From positions 1 to 64,000 of the forward strand of contig CALSML010000026.1 in the NCBI GenBank assembly GCA_943787445.1: a stretch of 64,000 nucleotides of DNA. The letters run 5' to 3'. The notes below the pieces were generated by a model. The model did not search any database and was not told where the DNA came from. It saw only the letters and a program-made list of their open reading frames with translations. Below, in pieces: positions 36,530 through 46,107 of the stretch (position 1 is the stretch's first letter; every line of letters starts with the position of its first letter). This DNA comes from an uncultured Alphaproteobacteria bacterium. Its GTDB lineage: Bacteria > Pseudomonadota > Alphaproteobacteria > UBA6615. A program made the translations under genes and the position numbers.

Positions 36530-36839
36530 AATTCGTTCTTCGGTAGTTGCGGTTGCGCGAGTGTGCGGCTCTAGACCTTCTTCGCCCGTTGGAATGACGA
36601 TCTAAATGCGGTCCACCAACCAGCAAGGACGCGCGACCCACACCGCGGCAAGATCAATCAAACAAGTCAAACGGGGAATGAGACCGATGCCTGTCGAGTA
36701 AACCGGAAAGTCCGGCCATGAGCTGGGCGGCGACATTGTTGCTGTAGGCGATGGTGTGACAATTGTGACCTTGAATTATGCGTGAGAGTGGGTACATGAA
36801 GACATGCTATTATAAAGCCATCACAAGACAGGTTGCCTG
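36530..36839 (+). other. Intergenic stretch of 310 nt before the cox-like operon
   Basis: Contains an alcohol dehydrogenase relic (separate entry), a 5-bp perfect hairpin (CCGGA/TCCGG) near 36703-36715, and an AT-rich TATTAT at 36808-36813 that may serve as a -10 for coxG. No good -35 was seen. Nothing else is recognised. Confidence 0.4.
36702..36785 (+). pseudogene. Short relic of a zinc-type alcohol dehydrogenase
   Basis: Between two stop codons, 27 codons read TGKSGHELGGDIVAVGDGVT and a few more. This matches the zinc alcohol dehydrogenase signature GHE-x2-G-x5-[GA]-x2-[IVSAC] exactly. There is no room for the rest of the ~340-residue enzyme and no start, so it looks like a remnant left by deletion. 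A chance match of this pattern is unlikely but cannot be excluded. Confidence 0.45.
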
Positions 36840-37439
36840 ATGCAGCTCAACAATAGTTTCAATGTGCCGGCAGCGCCGGACGCGGCATGGAAGGTTCTTC
36901 TGGATGTACCGCGGATCGCTCCGTGTATGCCGGGTGCCGAACTGACCGAAGTGGTTGGCGAACATGCTTATAAGGGCAATGCCAAACTGCGAGTTGGTCC
37001 GGTTAATTTGACGTTTTCCGGTGAAGCTAAAATTACAGAACTTGATGCGACGGAGCGAAGGGCTACGTTGCATGCCCGGGGCAACGACACCAAGGGCCGC
37101 GGCGCAGCGGAAGCTGATGTTGTGTTTGCGCTGGTCGAGAGTGATGGGCAGACCCGGGTCGATATCACGACAGAGTTAAACCTGACCGGATCGGTGGCGC
37201 AGTATGGTCGCGCATCGGGTCTAATTGATGCCATTGCGGGTCAGATAATTTCTGACTTTGCCAAGAACCTTGAAGCCGAAATTGGTGCCGGTGCGGATGC
37301 GCCAATCGAGATGATGGGGGACGCTGCGGCAGAGCCAGATCTGCAGCCCGCTGCGCAAATGGCACCGTCCGACAACAGCATTTCTGCTATCAGCCTGTTT
37401 TTTCGCGCGATTTGGGCGATCATTCGCGGCAATCGGTAG
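36840..37439 (+). CDS. coxG: CoxG-type SRPBCC protein
   Basis: 199 residues. The SRPBCC/START fold opens with NNSFNVPAAPDAAWKVLLDVPRIAPCMPGAEL, the CoxG hallmark, and GRASGLIDAIAGQIISDFAKNLE ends the domain. A C-terminal hydrophobic tail (ISLFFRAIWAIIRG) may anchor it to the membrane. In Oligotropha CoxG recruits CO dehydrogenase to the membrane; by analogy it would anchor the hydroxylase encoded just downstream. The gap to coxM is only 14 nt. Confidence 0.88.
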   Translation: MQLNNSFNVPAAPDAAWKVLLDVPRIAPCMPGAELTEVVGEHAYKGNAKLRVGPVNLTFSGEAKITELDATERRATLHARGNDTKGRGAAEADVVFALVESDGQTRVDITTELNLTGSVAQYGRASGLIDAIAGQIISDFAKNLEAEIGAGADAPIEMMGDAAAEPDLQPAAQMAPSDNSISAISLFFRAIWAIIRGNR

Positions 37440-37453
37440 GGAAAGATAAATAC

Positions 37454-38320
37454 ATGAAACCAGCACCATTCATTTATCACGATCCAGCAACGCCGGAAGA
37501 AGCTGTTGCGCTTCTCAGCCAGCATGAGGACGCCAAGGTCCTAGCCGGTGGTCAGTCGCTGATGCCGATGCTCAACATGCGTTTCGTTGTGCCCGATCAC
37601 GTAATTGACCTAAATGGCGTTGCGGAAATTTCTGGCGTAATCGATACGGGCAACACGCTGGAGATTGGTGCGATGACCCGACAGTGTGACTTGATGCGCG
37701 ATCCGGGAGTGAATGCGAAAACCCCGATCATCCCCGAGGCGCTCAATTGGGTGGGGCATTTTCAGACCCGCAATCGCGGTACTGTCGGTGGAAGCCTGTG
37801 CCACCTCGATCCGTCAGCTGAGTTGCCTTGTCTCATGTCTGCTTATGACGCGGTGTTGACGGCCCATGGACCGGACGGCGCGCGGGATATCCCGTTCGCC
37901 GAATGGCCGTTGGCCTACATGATCCCGACACTGGGGCCAGATGAATTGCTGACGAAGATCACAGTTCCGTATTGGGCAGCGGGCCATGGCTATGGCTTTG
38001 TCGAATATGCCCGGCGTCACGGTGACTTTGCTTTAATCGCGGTGGCCGCGCTGCTAGAAACGGACGGGGACACTATCCGCCGGGCTTCCATTTCCATCGG
38101 CGGGGCGGATGTTTCTCCGGTCCGTCTGACGGCGGCCGAAACAGCTCTGGTTGGTGCAAGCCTTGGGGCGGATGCGTTTAAGGCTGCCGGCGAGATGGCT
38201 CGCGGCATAGAAGCTATGTCAGATGCCTATGTGTCCTCTGCCTATCGTCAGCGGCTTGCCGCAACGCTCGTTGAACGGGCCCTCATCAAGGCCGGCGAAT
38301 GCGCTACAGGGAGTGCCTGA
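37454..38320 (+). CDS. coxM: Molybdenum hydroxylase FAD-binding medium subunit (CoxM-like)
   Basis: 288 residues from the ATG at 37454. VLAGGQSLMPMLNMRFVVPD is the first FAD-binding motif, and NRGTVGGSLCHLDPSAELPC the second (usual form TIGGxxxxxxPAxD/E). VEYARRHGDFALIAVAA continues the CO-dehydrogenase flavoprotein C-terminal domain. Transfers electrons from the Fe-S subunit to the acceptor. Followed by coxS, two nucleotides apart. Confidence 0.9.
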   Translation: MKPAPFIYHDPATPEEAVALLSQHEDAKVLAGGQSLMPMLNMRFVVPDHVIDLNGVAEISGVIDTGNTLEIGAMTRQCDLMRDPGVNAKTPIIPEALNWVGHFQTRNRGTVGGSLCHLDPSAELPCLMSAYDAVLTAHGPDGARDIPFAEWPLAYMIPTLGPDELLTKITVPYWAAGHGYGFVEYARRHGDFALIAVAALLETDGDTIRRASISIGGADVSPVRLTAAETALVGASLGADAFKAAGEMARGIEAMSDAYVSSAYRQRLAATLVERALIKAGECATGSA

Positions 38321-38322
38321 CC

Positions 38323-38808
38323 ATGGCTGATACCCGCGATATAGAAGTGATAGTGAATGGCGAAAGCCGCGTTGCTAATGTTGAAACCCGGGCCAGCCTG
38401 GGTGATTTCCTGCGCCATGGGCTGGGTCTGACCGGCACCCATATGGGCTGCGAGCACGGTGTGTGCGGCGCTTGCACGGTGATGGTCGATGGTGAGGCGG
38501 TACGCTCCTGTCTGATGCTGGCTGTCCAGGCCAACGGGCACGAAGTGACAACGGTGGAAGGACTGGCCAGTGCGGATGGGAGCATGCACCCGCTGCAGGA
38601 GGCCTTCTGGAAGCATCACGGTCTGCAATGTGGTTTCTGCACACCGGGGATGCTGACCTCGCTGACGGCGTTCCTGCGGGACAACCCCGATCCGAGCGAG
38701 CGCGATATACGTGAAGCCATTTCGGGGAATATCTGCCGGTGCACCGGCTATCAGGGCATCGTTGATGCTGCGCTGGAAGTTGCCAAAACCATGCAGAAGG
38801 GGAGCTAG
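38323..38808 (+). CDS. coxS: Molybdenum hydroxylase [2Fe-2S] small subunit (CoxS-like)
   Basis: 161 residues. The plant-type ferredoxin domain has GCEHGVCGACTVMVDGEAVRSC (four Cys), and the C-terminal helical domain has QCGFCTPGM and NICRCTGYQGI with the second cluster. It is the standard small subunit of xanthine-oxidase-family hydroxylases. The start is ATG 38323; the next gene begins five nt after the stop. Confidence 0.93.
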   Translation: MADTRDIEVIVNGESRVANVETRASLGDFLRHGLGLTGTHMGCEHGVCGACTVMVDGEAVRSCLMLAVQANGHEVTTVEGLASADGSMHPLQEAFWKHHGLQCGFCTPGMLTSLTAFLRDNPDPSERDIREAISGNICRCTGYQGIVDAALEVAKTMQKGS

Positions 38809-38812
38809 AACC

Positions 38813-41153
38813 ATGGGTGTTCGTTATTTGGGCGCAGAAGTTCAGCGCATGGAAGACCCCCGACTGCTGACCGGTCACGGTCGTTACGTCGATGACATCA
38901 CCATGGAAGGCATGCTCCACGCCGCCTTCCTGCGTGCCCCGATGGCGCATGCGAAAATCCGGTCGATTGACGCATCGCACGCGCTCGAATTGGCGGGCGT
39001 GCATCGGGTGTTCACCCATGCGGATCTGGGTGAAAAATATGCGCACCGGATGAACCAGCTCTATCCGGCACCGGTCATAGATCAGAACAAAACCCAGTAT
39101 CCGCTGTCCAAGGACGAAGTCTGCTATGTGGGCGAGGCTGTCGCCGTGGTGGTGGCCGATAGCCGTGCCATTGCCGAGGATGCCCTTGCGCTGATCGACG
39201 TGGACTACGAAGCGCTTCCGGCCGTGGTGGATATCATGACGGCACTTGAAGACGGCGCGCCGCTGGCCCATGCGGACACCACATCGAACCTGATGGGCAA
39301 GATGCGCTCAAGCTTCGGCGATATCGAGGAGTCGTTTTCGAAAGCCGATCACGTGTTCTCGGCCAAATTCATGCAGCATCGTGGCGGTTGTCATTCCATG
39401 GAGACGCGCGGCGTCATTGCCCGCGATGATCCCTGGGGCGACGGTTTGACCCTGTGGACCTCGGCCCAGTCGCCCTATCTGATCCGTCGTGCCCTGGCCA
39501 CCTGGCTGGGCGAGTCCGAGGAACGTGTTCGGGTGATCGCTCCGGATGTGGGCGGCGGCTTCGGGCCGAAAGCCGGGTTCTATCCCGAGGAAATTGCCAT
39601 CACATTGGCGGCGCGTTTCATGGAACGCCCGGTCAAGTGGATCGAGGATCGCCGGGAGCATTTCATCTCCACCACGACCCAGCGGGATCAGCATTGGGAT
39701 CTGGAGGTTGCCTGTACGGCCGAAGGAAAAATTCTCGGCCTGCGCGGCACCGTGACCCATGAGAACGGTGCCTATATCCCTTACGGCATTCTGTTGCCCA
39801 ACAGCTCGCTCACACCCCCTGCCGGGGGCCTACTCCATTCCGGCCATCGATGTGGGAGTGGATATCGTGTTCACCAACACGGTTCCGAATTCCCCGGTGC
39901 GTGGTGCGGGACGACCCTGCGGAATTTATGCCGTGGAACGGATGATTCAGGTTGTGTCACGGGAGCTGGACATTGATCCCGCTGACGTGCGCCGCCGGAA
40001 CTATGTGCGTTCGGACCAGATGCCCTATGAAACCGGCGCCAAGCTGCGAGGCGGGGCACCGTGTATCTATGACAGTGGTGACTACGAGGCCTTGCTCGAC
40101 AAGGTTCTGGAGCTGTCTGATTACAGCAGTTTCAAGGAACGACAGGCGGCCGCGCGCGCCGAAGGTCGGTATCTCGGCATTGGTGTGTCCTCCTGTATCG
40201 AGGACACGGGTATGGGCCCCTATGAAGGGACAACCGTGCGCGTCGAGGCTTCCGGCAAGGTTGCCGTTCGGACCGGTGCTGCAAGCCAGGGGCAGGGACA
40301 CCACACGATGATCGCCATGATCGTGGCGGGCAATCTGGGGGTGAAGCCGGAAGACATCATGTTCGAGTCCGCAGACACGGCGAAGTTCTCCCATGGTGTC
40401 GGGACCATAGGCAGTCGTGTTGCTGCGAATGTGGGACCGTCGGCCCATGATGCTGCCTTCCAGGTTCGCGAAAAAGCCCTGAAGCTGGCCGCGGAGGTTC
40501 TTGAAGCTTCGGAAGCCGATCTGGACATCGAAGACGGCGTGGTTCGCGTGAACGGCGCGCCGGACCTTTCGATCACACTGGGTGAACTTGCCATGCAGCT
40601 GACTCCGATGTCGGCGATGCGCGTTCCCTCGGGTTTTGACCCGGTGCTCGAAGCGACCTCCTTTGACGGGTCCAGCGGTGCCCCGATTGCCTGTGGTTCC
40701 AATGTTGCCGAAGTGGAGGTCGATCCCGGTACGGGCGAAGTGAAGGTGCTGCGTTATTCGGTCGCCCATGATTGTGGTGTGATGATCAATCCGATGGTGG
40801 TGCACGGCCAGATCGTGGGCGGTGTGGTCCATGGCATCGGGAACGCGTTGTTCGAGCGCATGATCTATGACGATCAGGGCCAGCCGCTGACCATGAACTA
40901 TGGTGAGTATCTGCTGCCGCTGGCCAGCGAGATGCCACGGATCGATGTCACGCATATGGAAACGCCATCACCGTTGAATTCGCTGGGTGTGAAGGGTGCG
41001 GGCGAAGGCGGGACTATCCCGGCCGCGGCCGCTATCGTTGCCGCTATCGAGAATGCGCTGACGGAGTTTTCCGTGGAGATCGACTACTACCCGGTTGATC
41101 CGCAATACCTGACCGAACTGATCGACAAGGGAACGGCGCAGGCGGCGGAGTAA
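38813..41153 (+). CDS. coxL: Molybdenum hydroxylase large subunit (CoxL-like, form II), one frameshift
   Basis: Catalytic molybdopterin subunit, about 780 residues if read through. MEDPRLLTGHGRYVDDI opens the a/b hammerhead domain. APDVGGGFGPKAGFYPEE and PVRGAGRPCGIYAVERM lie in the molybdopterin domains, and LGVKGAGEGGTIPAAAAI contains the active-site Glu. The active-site loop is VRGAGR, not the AYxCSFR of true aerobic CO dehydrogenase, so this is a form II or other aldehyde/heterocycle hydroxylase. The frame is broken near 39825, where C5 replaces an expected C4; one base restores LTPLPGAYS. Confidence 0.88.
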
Positions 41154-41162
41154 CCTTCGAAT

Positions 41163-41303
41163 TTAGTCGCTGTCACTGTCGAAGTTGTCGAGCAGGGCAC
41201 GAACGGCGGCGCCGATGCCGCCTTCATGGACGCTGCCGCCTTCGGCCTTGGTGCGCGTTTCATAGGCGTCTTCGCCCAAATCTGAATCTTGTTGATCGTC
41301 CAT
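41163..41303 (-). CDS. Small acidic hypothetical protein, 46 residues
   Basis: Below the ORF-track length. The ATG at 41303 gives MDDQQDSDLGEDAYETRTKA, then GGSVHEGGIGAAVRALLDNF and an acidic end DSDSD. It lies 23 nt after the AI-2E transporter stop on the same strand. The codon bias looks coding, but the family is unknown to me. Confidence 0.5.
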   Translation of the reverse strand: MDDQQDSDLGEDAYETRTKAEGGSVHEGGIGAAVRALLDNFDSDSD

Positions 41304-41326
41304 GCTGCTCTTTCAAAACCTTGCGT

Positions 41327-42382
41327 TCAGAGGTGCTCGATTTCACCGTTGCCTGACAACATGATGGCGATTGGACGTGTCGGCGTAAAATAGGAAAACA
41401 CGATCATGGCGATCATGGTCAGGGGCACCGACAGGAACATGCCGGCCAGGCCCCAGATGCTGCCCCAGACGGCCAGCGAAATCAGCACCACCAACGGGGA
41501 TATGTTGAGAGAGGTGCCCATCAGCCGTGGCTCGACAACATTTCCGATCAGGAACTGCGTGGCACCGCCACCGATCAGCACCGCGAGGACCGGTCCAATG
41601 GTGGCAAACTGCACCACGGCGAGCAGGGTCGGCAGAAGGATTCCGAGCAGGGAGCCGATGGTGGGAATGTAGTTCAACAGGAAGATCACAAATCCCCAGA
41701 ACGCGGCGAAATCGACGCCCACGATCAGTAGAATGCCATAGCTGATCGCACCGGTTGCGACGCTGGCCAGTGTCTTGATGGCCACATAGGACTGGATCTG
41801 GGTCTGCATACGCCGGAGCAGGTCGCGCACGTCCTGGCGTTTTTTCGGATCGGGAAACAGAGCGTTGATTTTCTTCTCGAAACTGCCCTGTTCGATCAGG
41901 AGAAACAGCACATAGACGAGGACGATCCCCAGTGAACCTGCAAATCCGGCAACGGCCGACGCCAGTCCCGAGATCAGTGCACGAATATCTATTTCATCGA
42001 CGATTTTCGCGATATCCGGGGGTTCCTGGAATCCGGCGAATTGCGAGGCACTGAGGACCAGTTTCTCGAAATTGGCCTGATAGAACGGGGCTGCTGCGGC
42101 GACCTGAGAAATGTTGTCGCTGATCAGTTCGGCCACCAGCGCAATGGCGATCACGACAATGACGACCGCGCCAATCAGCCTGAGCCAGAGCGGAAGATGT
42201 TCGCCGACCACGGGGATGCGGTTGAAGAACCGTGCGAGTGCGTTAAGCAGATACCAGATCACGATGGCGACGGCGATCGGGATCAGCAGATCGCGACCCT
42301 CGATCAGGAAGAAGATCGTCAGTGCCGCGATGAGCGCTGCGCCCGCGAAAGCGCCTATCCGGGCCGGTGCTGTGTCGCTCAT
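41327..42382 (-). CDS. AI-2E family transporter
   Basis: 351 residues from MSDTAPAR at 42382, chosen for the GGGGA about ten bases upstream. Eight or so membrane segments are visible. PIAVAIVIWYLLNALARFF opens the family, and NYIPTIGSLLGILLPTLLAVVQF with NVVEPRLMGTSLNISPLVVLISLAVWGSIWGL is the conserved C-terminal AI-2E motif. Members export AI-2 or act as Na+/H+ antiporters; substrate not predictable. Confidence 0.92.
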   Translation of the reverse strand: MSDTAPARIGAFAGAALIAALTIFFLIEGRDLLIPIAVAIVIWYLLNALARFFNRIPVVGEHLPLWLRLIGAVVIVVIAIALVAELISDNISQVAAAAPFYQANFEKLVLSASQFAGFQEPPDIAKIVDEIDIRALISGLASAVAGFAGSLGIVLVYVLFLLIEQGSFEKKINALFPDPKKRQDVRDLLRRMQTQIQSYVAIKTLASVATGAISYGILLIVGVDFAAFWGFVIFLLNYIPTIGSLLGILLPTLLAVVQFATIGPVLAVLIGGGATQFLIGNVVEPRLMGTSLNISPLVVLISLAVWGSIWGLAGMFLSVPLTMIAMIVFSYFTPTRPIAIMLSGNGEIEHL

Positions 42383-42580
42383 CTGTTCCATTCCCCGCAG
42401 GTTTTCAGACTTTGTGCAGGCGCTGTCACGCAAACACGCCATAGCGTTTAACATAGCTGAGGCTGATTTGGCCTGTCAGCGTTGACGTGTCTGATCCGTT
42501 GGTGGTTTTCTGCCTGCCAGCAGAACGCATGTTTCGGAAATGGAGGATGCGCAACCGGACCCGATTTGGAGGACAAGTAC

Positions 42581-43153
42581 GTGACAACAAAGTTGGAAGG
42601 ATCGCGCCTGGGGCGCGTGGAACGTGAGGATTGCCCGGCAGAATATCTCGACGCCTATGACGAGGTTTTACGTACCCGCGGCATGGAAAAAATGCCGAAT
42701 GTGTTTGCCCTGCTTGCCAACAGTCCCGGTGCACTGTCCACGGTTTGCCCGGTTGGCGCCCATGTGCGTTACGGCACCGACTTTGATGATGCGCTGCGCG
42801 AATTCGTGATTCTGACCGTCGCGCAGGAACTGCGCTGTACCTATGAATGGGTTCATCACCACGTGGTGGCCAAGAAAATCGGTGCCTCGGAGGACCTGCT
42901 GAAGAAGATTGGCACGCCAGAGATCGAGGCGGAGCCTGGTGAGCTTGGGCTGGCAACGCGATATGCGCGGATGCTGACCCGGAATGAAGACATTCCCGAC
43001 GGGATGGTCGATGCGCTCAAGGCGGCATTCGGCATCGAAGGCTTTGTCGATATGACCGTGATGATCGGCTATTATGGCATGCTGGCGCGGTTCATCAACA
43101 CGGTCAAAATTCCGATTGAACCCGAGTACGAAATCCCACCATTCATTGTTTAG
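42581..43153 (+). CDS. Carboxymuconolactone decarboxylase family protein
   Basis: 190 residues from GTG 42581, with GGAGGA eight to nine bases before it. The CMD helical core is DDALREFVILTVAQELRCTYEWVHHHVVAKKIG. The E-W-x-H-H motif replaces the CxxC of AhpD-type peroxidases, as in CMD-like ring-cleavage or detoxifying members. First gene of the 42.6-62 kb catabolic region; a second CMD protein lies at 45477. Confidence 0.87.
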   Translation: MTTKLEGSRLGRVEREDCPAEYLDAYDEVLRTRGMEKMPNVFALLANSPGALSTVCPVGAHVRYGTDFDDALREFVILTVAQELRCTYEWVHHHVVAKKIGASEDLLKKIGTPEIEAEPGELGLATRYARMLTRNEDIPDGMVDALKAAFGIEGFVDMTVMIGYYGMLARFINTVKIPIEPEYEIPPFIV

Positions 43154-43227
43154 GTGTCTGCACCGTTGATGCAATCGGGATCGGGTTGCACCACCGGTGC
43201 TGCCTGTTTCCCTGAGGTTTGAAGTCG

Positions 43228-44821
43228 ATGTTGAAATCCACTTACGCGTCCAACGGAATGGTCGTTGCGCCGCATCACCTGGCTGCAGAATCCGGTCTGG
43301 CCGTCTTGCGAGAAGGCGGCAATGCCCTTGAGGCGATGATCGCGGCAGCTGCATCGATCGCTGTGGTCTATCCTCACATGAATTCGATCGGTGGCGATGG
43401 ATTCTGGGTGATCTCGCCCGCCGATGGAGACCCCATTGCCATTGATGCCTGCGGTGTAGCGGGCCGTGGTGCCACCATTGTGCGCTATCGCGAAGAAGAA
43501 GGGTTGGACGAAATTCCGGCGCGTGGGCCGCTGGCGGCTCTGACGGTGGCCGGCACGGTGTCTGGCTGGGGATTGGCCAAACAGATGTCGGAGCAATGGG
43601 GCGGGACAATGCCGCTCGACCGGCTGCTGGAAGATGCCGTGGGCTATGCCCGTGATGGCGTGGCCGTCACGGAAGGTCAGGCGCGCCTGACAACGGAGAA
43701 GCTGCCGGAGATGGGGCTGGCCGCCGGCTTTACCGAGGTTTACACGCCTGGCGGGGCCCGTGCCCGGATGTGGTGATGTCTTTCGCCAGCCGCGTCTCTC
43801 GGCCACTCTGGAACAGATTGGCCGCGCCGGGACGGAAGATTTCTACCGGGGCGATCTGGCGCGTATGATTACGGCTGATCTGGAGAATGTGGGAAGCCCC
43901 GTCCATGGCAGCGATCTGGCGGCGCATCAGGCCAAAGCTGTCACGCCGCTTTCGCTGCGCGTCGGGGATGCCACGGTCTACAATATGCGTCCGCCCACCC
44001 AGGGGTTGGCCTCGCTGCTGATTCTGGGCGCTTTCGCGAAGATGGAGTGTGCCGAGGCGGATGGCTGCGATTTCGTGCATCTTCTGGTCGAGGCCAGCAA
44101 GCAGGCATTTGCCATCCGCGATCGCCATATCACCGACGAAGACTATATGAGCCCGCCGCCGGAATCCTTCCTGACCGAAAAGGTCGTGGCCAAACTCGCC
44201 GCCGGGATCGATCCGAAGACGGCATCGGTTTGGAAGCGCGGCGGCATCGACAGTGACACCATCTGGATGGGGGTGATGGACCGACACGGGAATGCGGTCA
44301 GTTTCATTCAAAGTGTCTACTGGGAATTTGGAGCCGGCGTGGTCCTGCCCGAGAGCGGGATCACTTGGCAGAACCGCGGTGCGAGCTTTGCGCTCGACCC
44401 GGACGCCCTCAACCCGCTGCAGCCGGGACGCAAGCCGTTCCACACACTCAACCCTGCCCTAGCACGCCTCGACGATGGGCGGGTGGTCTCCTATGGCACC
44501 ATGGGCGGTGAAGGCCAGCCGCAGACCCAGGCGGCGGTGTTCAACCGCATTGTCCGTTACGGACAGCCTGTACAGCAGGCGCTTACAGCGCCGCGCTGGT
44601 TGCTGGGCCGCACCTGGGGCAGCGACAGCACCAATTTGAAAGTCGAGTCCCGCTTCCCGGATGAGGTGATCGAGGCTCTGCGGACCGCCGGTCAGGATGT
44701 CGAGGTGGTTGGGCCCTACAGCGATCTGATGGGCCATGCGGGAGCGCTGGTGCGTCGGCCGGACGGCATGATCGAAGCCGGGTTTGATCCGCGCAGCGAT
44801 GGCGCCGCGCGGGGCTTCTGA
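43228..44821 (+). CDS. ggt: Gamma-glutamyltransferase family protein, one frameshift
   Basis: Ntn-hydrolase of the GGT family, about 530 residues when joined. The first frame has VVAPHHLAAESGLAVLREGGNALEA and GGDGFWVIS. After an indel near 43765 the second frame has DVFRQPRLSATLEQIGRAG and NMRPPTQGLASLLIL. DSDTIWMGVMDRHGNAVSFIQSVYWEFG holds the candidate nucleophile Thr in the DT-I position, and FHTLNPALARLDDGRVVSYGTMGGEGQPQ ends it. No signal peptide is seen, unusual for periplasmic GGTs, so a cytoplasmic acylase-like role is possible. Confidence 0.88.
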
Positions 44822-44822
44822 T

Positions 44823-45458
44823 GTGAGCAGGGCCGAACTCAGTTTTCTTCCCGAACATTTTGCGCGTAAGGACGAGGATGATGATGCCACGTTCTATGAG
44901 CCACCGCGTATGGTGCATCATCTCGACGAACCGGCACGCACTGCCCTGACGTCCTTCTATACCGGAATTTTGCCTGGACAAGCCCGGGTTCTCGATCTGA
45001 TGTCGAGTTGGGTCTCGCATCTGCCCGAGATGACGTTTCAGGAAGTCTCCGGCCTCGGCATGAATGCCGCGGAACTGGAAGCCAATCCCGTGCTGACGGC
45101 GCGGTATGTGCAGGATCTGAACGCCGATCCGGTATTGCCGTTTGATGATGCCAGCTTCGATGCCTGCCTCATCGCGCTGTCGGTGCAGTATCTCACCCGG
45201 CCATCGGAAGTGTTTGCCGAGATCGGACGGGTGCTGGTCTCTGGCGGCGTCTGTGCCGTCAGCTTCTCCAACCGTTGTTTTCCGACCAAGGCGGTGGCGG
45301 TGTGGCACGCGCTGGATGATTCCGGCCATATCGGGCTGGTCACAACCTATCTCCGTCAGGCGGATCTGTTTGAAGAGCCAGTCTATGCGGATCTCTCGCC
45401 CCATCCCGGGCGCAGCGATCCGCTCTTCGTCGTGACAGCCAAGCGAAACGGACACTGA
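44823..45458 (+). CDS. SAM-dependent methyltransferase domain protein
   Basis: 211 residues from GTG 44823, adjoining the ggt stop (coupled translation). ARVLDLMSSWVSHLPEM stands at the motif I position, though the glycines of DxGxG are replaced by M-S-S, and FDACLIALSVQYLTRPSEVFAEIGRVLVSGGVCAVSF is the later methyltransferase block. Such a degenerate motif is typical of a small alphaproteobacterial family. Substrate unknown, and catalytic competence is not certain. Confidence 0.78.
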   Translation: MSRAELSFLPEHFARKDEDDDATFYEPPRMVHHLDEPARTALTSFYTGILPGQARVLDLMSSWVSHLPEMTFQEVSGLGMNAAELEANPVLTARYVQDLNADPVLPFDDASFDACLIALSVQYLTRPSEVFAEIGRVLVSGGVCAVSFSNRCFPTKAVAVWHALDDSGHIGLVTTYLRQADLFEEPVYADLSPHPGRSDPLFVVTAKRNGH

Positions 45459-45476
45459 ACAAAAGGTACGAATGGA

Positions 45477-46058
45477 ATGACACAGGCAACATCCGATGAT
45501 GGCATGGACGGCCGGCTCAAACTGCTGACCGACGCCGATATGGACGATGCGCAGCGGGCGCTGGCTGCGCATATGATTGCGAGTAAAACGGGACGGATAA
45601 TCGGGCCGATGAATGCCTGGTTGCGCAGCCCGTCCTTGGCAAAGCACGCCTTCGGACTCGGCGACTACGCACGTCACGGCACAAGCCACGAGAAACGCAT
45701 CTCCGAGCTGGTGATCGTGATGACCGCGCGCCATTGGTCAGCGCGACTCGAATGGTGCGTTCACAAGGTCGAAGCGTTGGTTGCTGGGCTCGATCCGGCG
45801 ATCATCGATGCGATCGAGGACCGCACGCGGCCCAGCTTTGCGCATGCCGATGAGGAACTGGTCTACGATCTGATCTCTGAGCTGCTCGACACCAGACAGG
45901 TCAGTGACGCGGTTTATGACCGGGCCATTGCATTGTTCGGTGAGGCGAAGCTGGTCGAGTTGATTGCCATTTTCGGCCACTACAATCACGTGGCCGCTGT
46001 GCTCAACACGTTTCGCGTGAAGGTACCTGAGGGCTGGGCCGAGCCGCTGAAGGACTAG
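45477..46058 (+). CDS. Carboxymuconolactone decarboxylase family protein
   Basis: 193 residues. KRISELVIVMTARHWSARLEWCVHKVEALVAG is the CMD core with the E-W-x-x-H motif, and VELIAIFGHYNHVAAVLNTF ends the domain. Second CMD-type gene of the cluster; it follows the methyltransferase by 18 nt. Converges with the hydrolase gene. Confidence 0.87.
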   Translation: MTQATSDDGMDGRLKLLTDADMDDAQRALAAHMIASKTGRIIGPMNAWLRSPSLAKHAFGLGDYARHGTSHEKRISELVIVMTARHWSARLEWCVHKVEALVAGLDPAIIDAIEDRTRPSFAHADEELVYDLISELLDTRQVSDAVYDRAIALFGEAKLVELIAIFGHYNHVAAVLNTFRVKVPEGWAEPLKD

Positions 46059-46107
46059 GTGCCCCGGACTATCGCAAATACGGGACCGTCAAACGGCCCA
46101 CGCGTTT

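Noticed and set aside
36840-41153. Aerobic form I CO dehydrogenase
   Set aside because: The active-site loop lacks the AYxCSFR cysteine motif.
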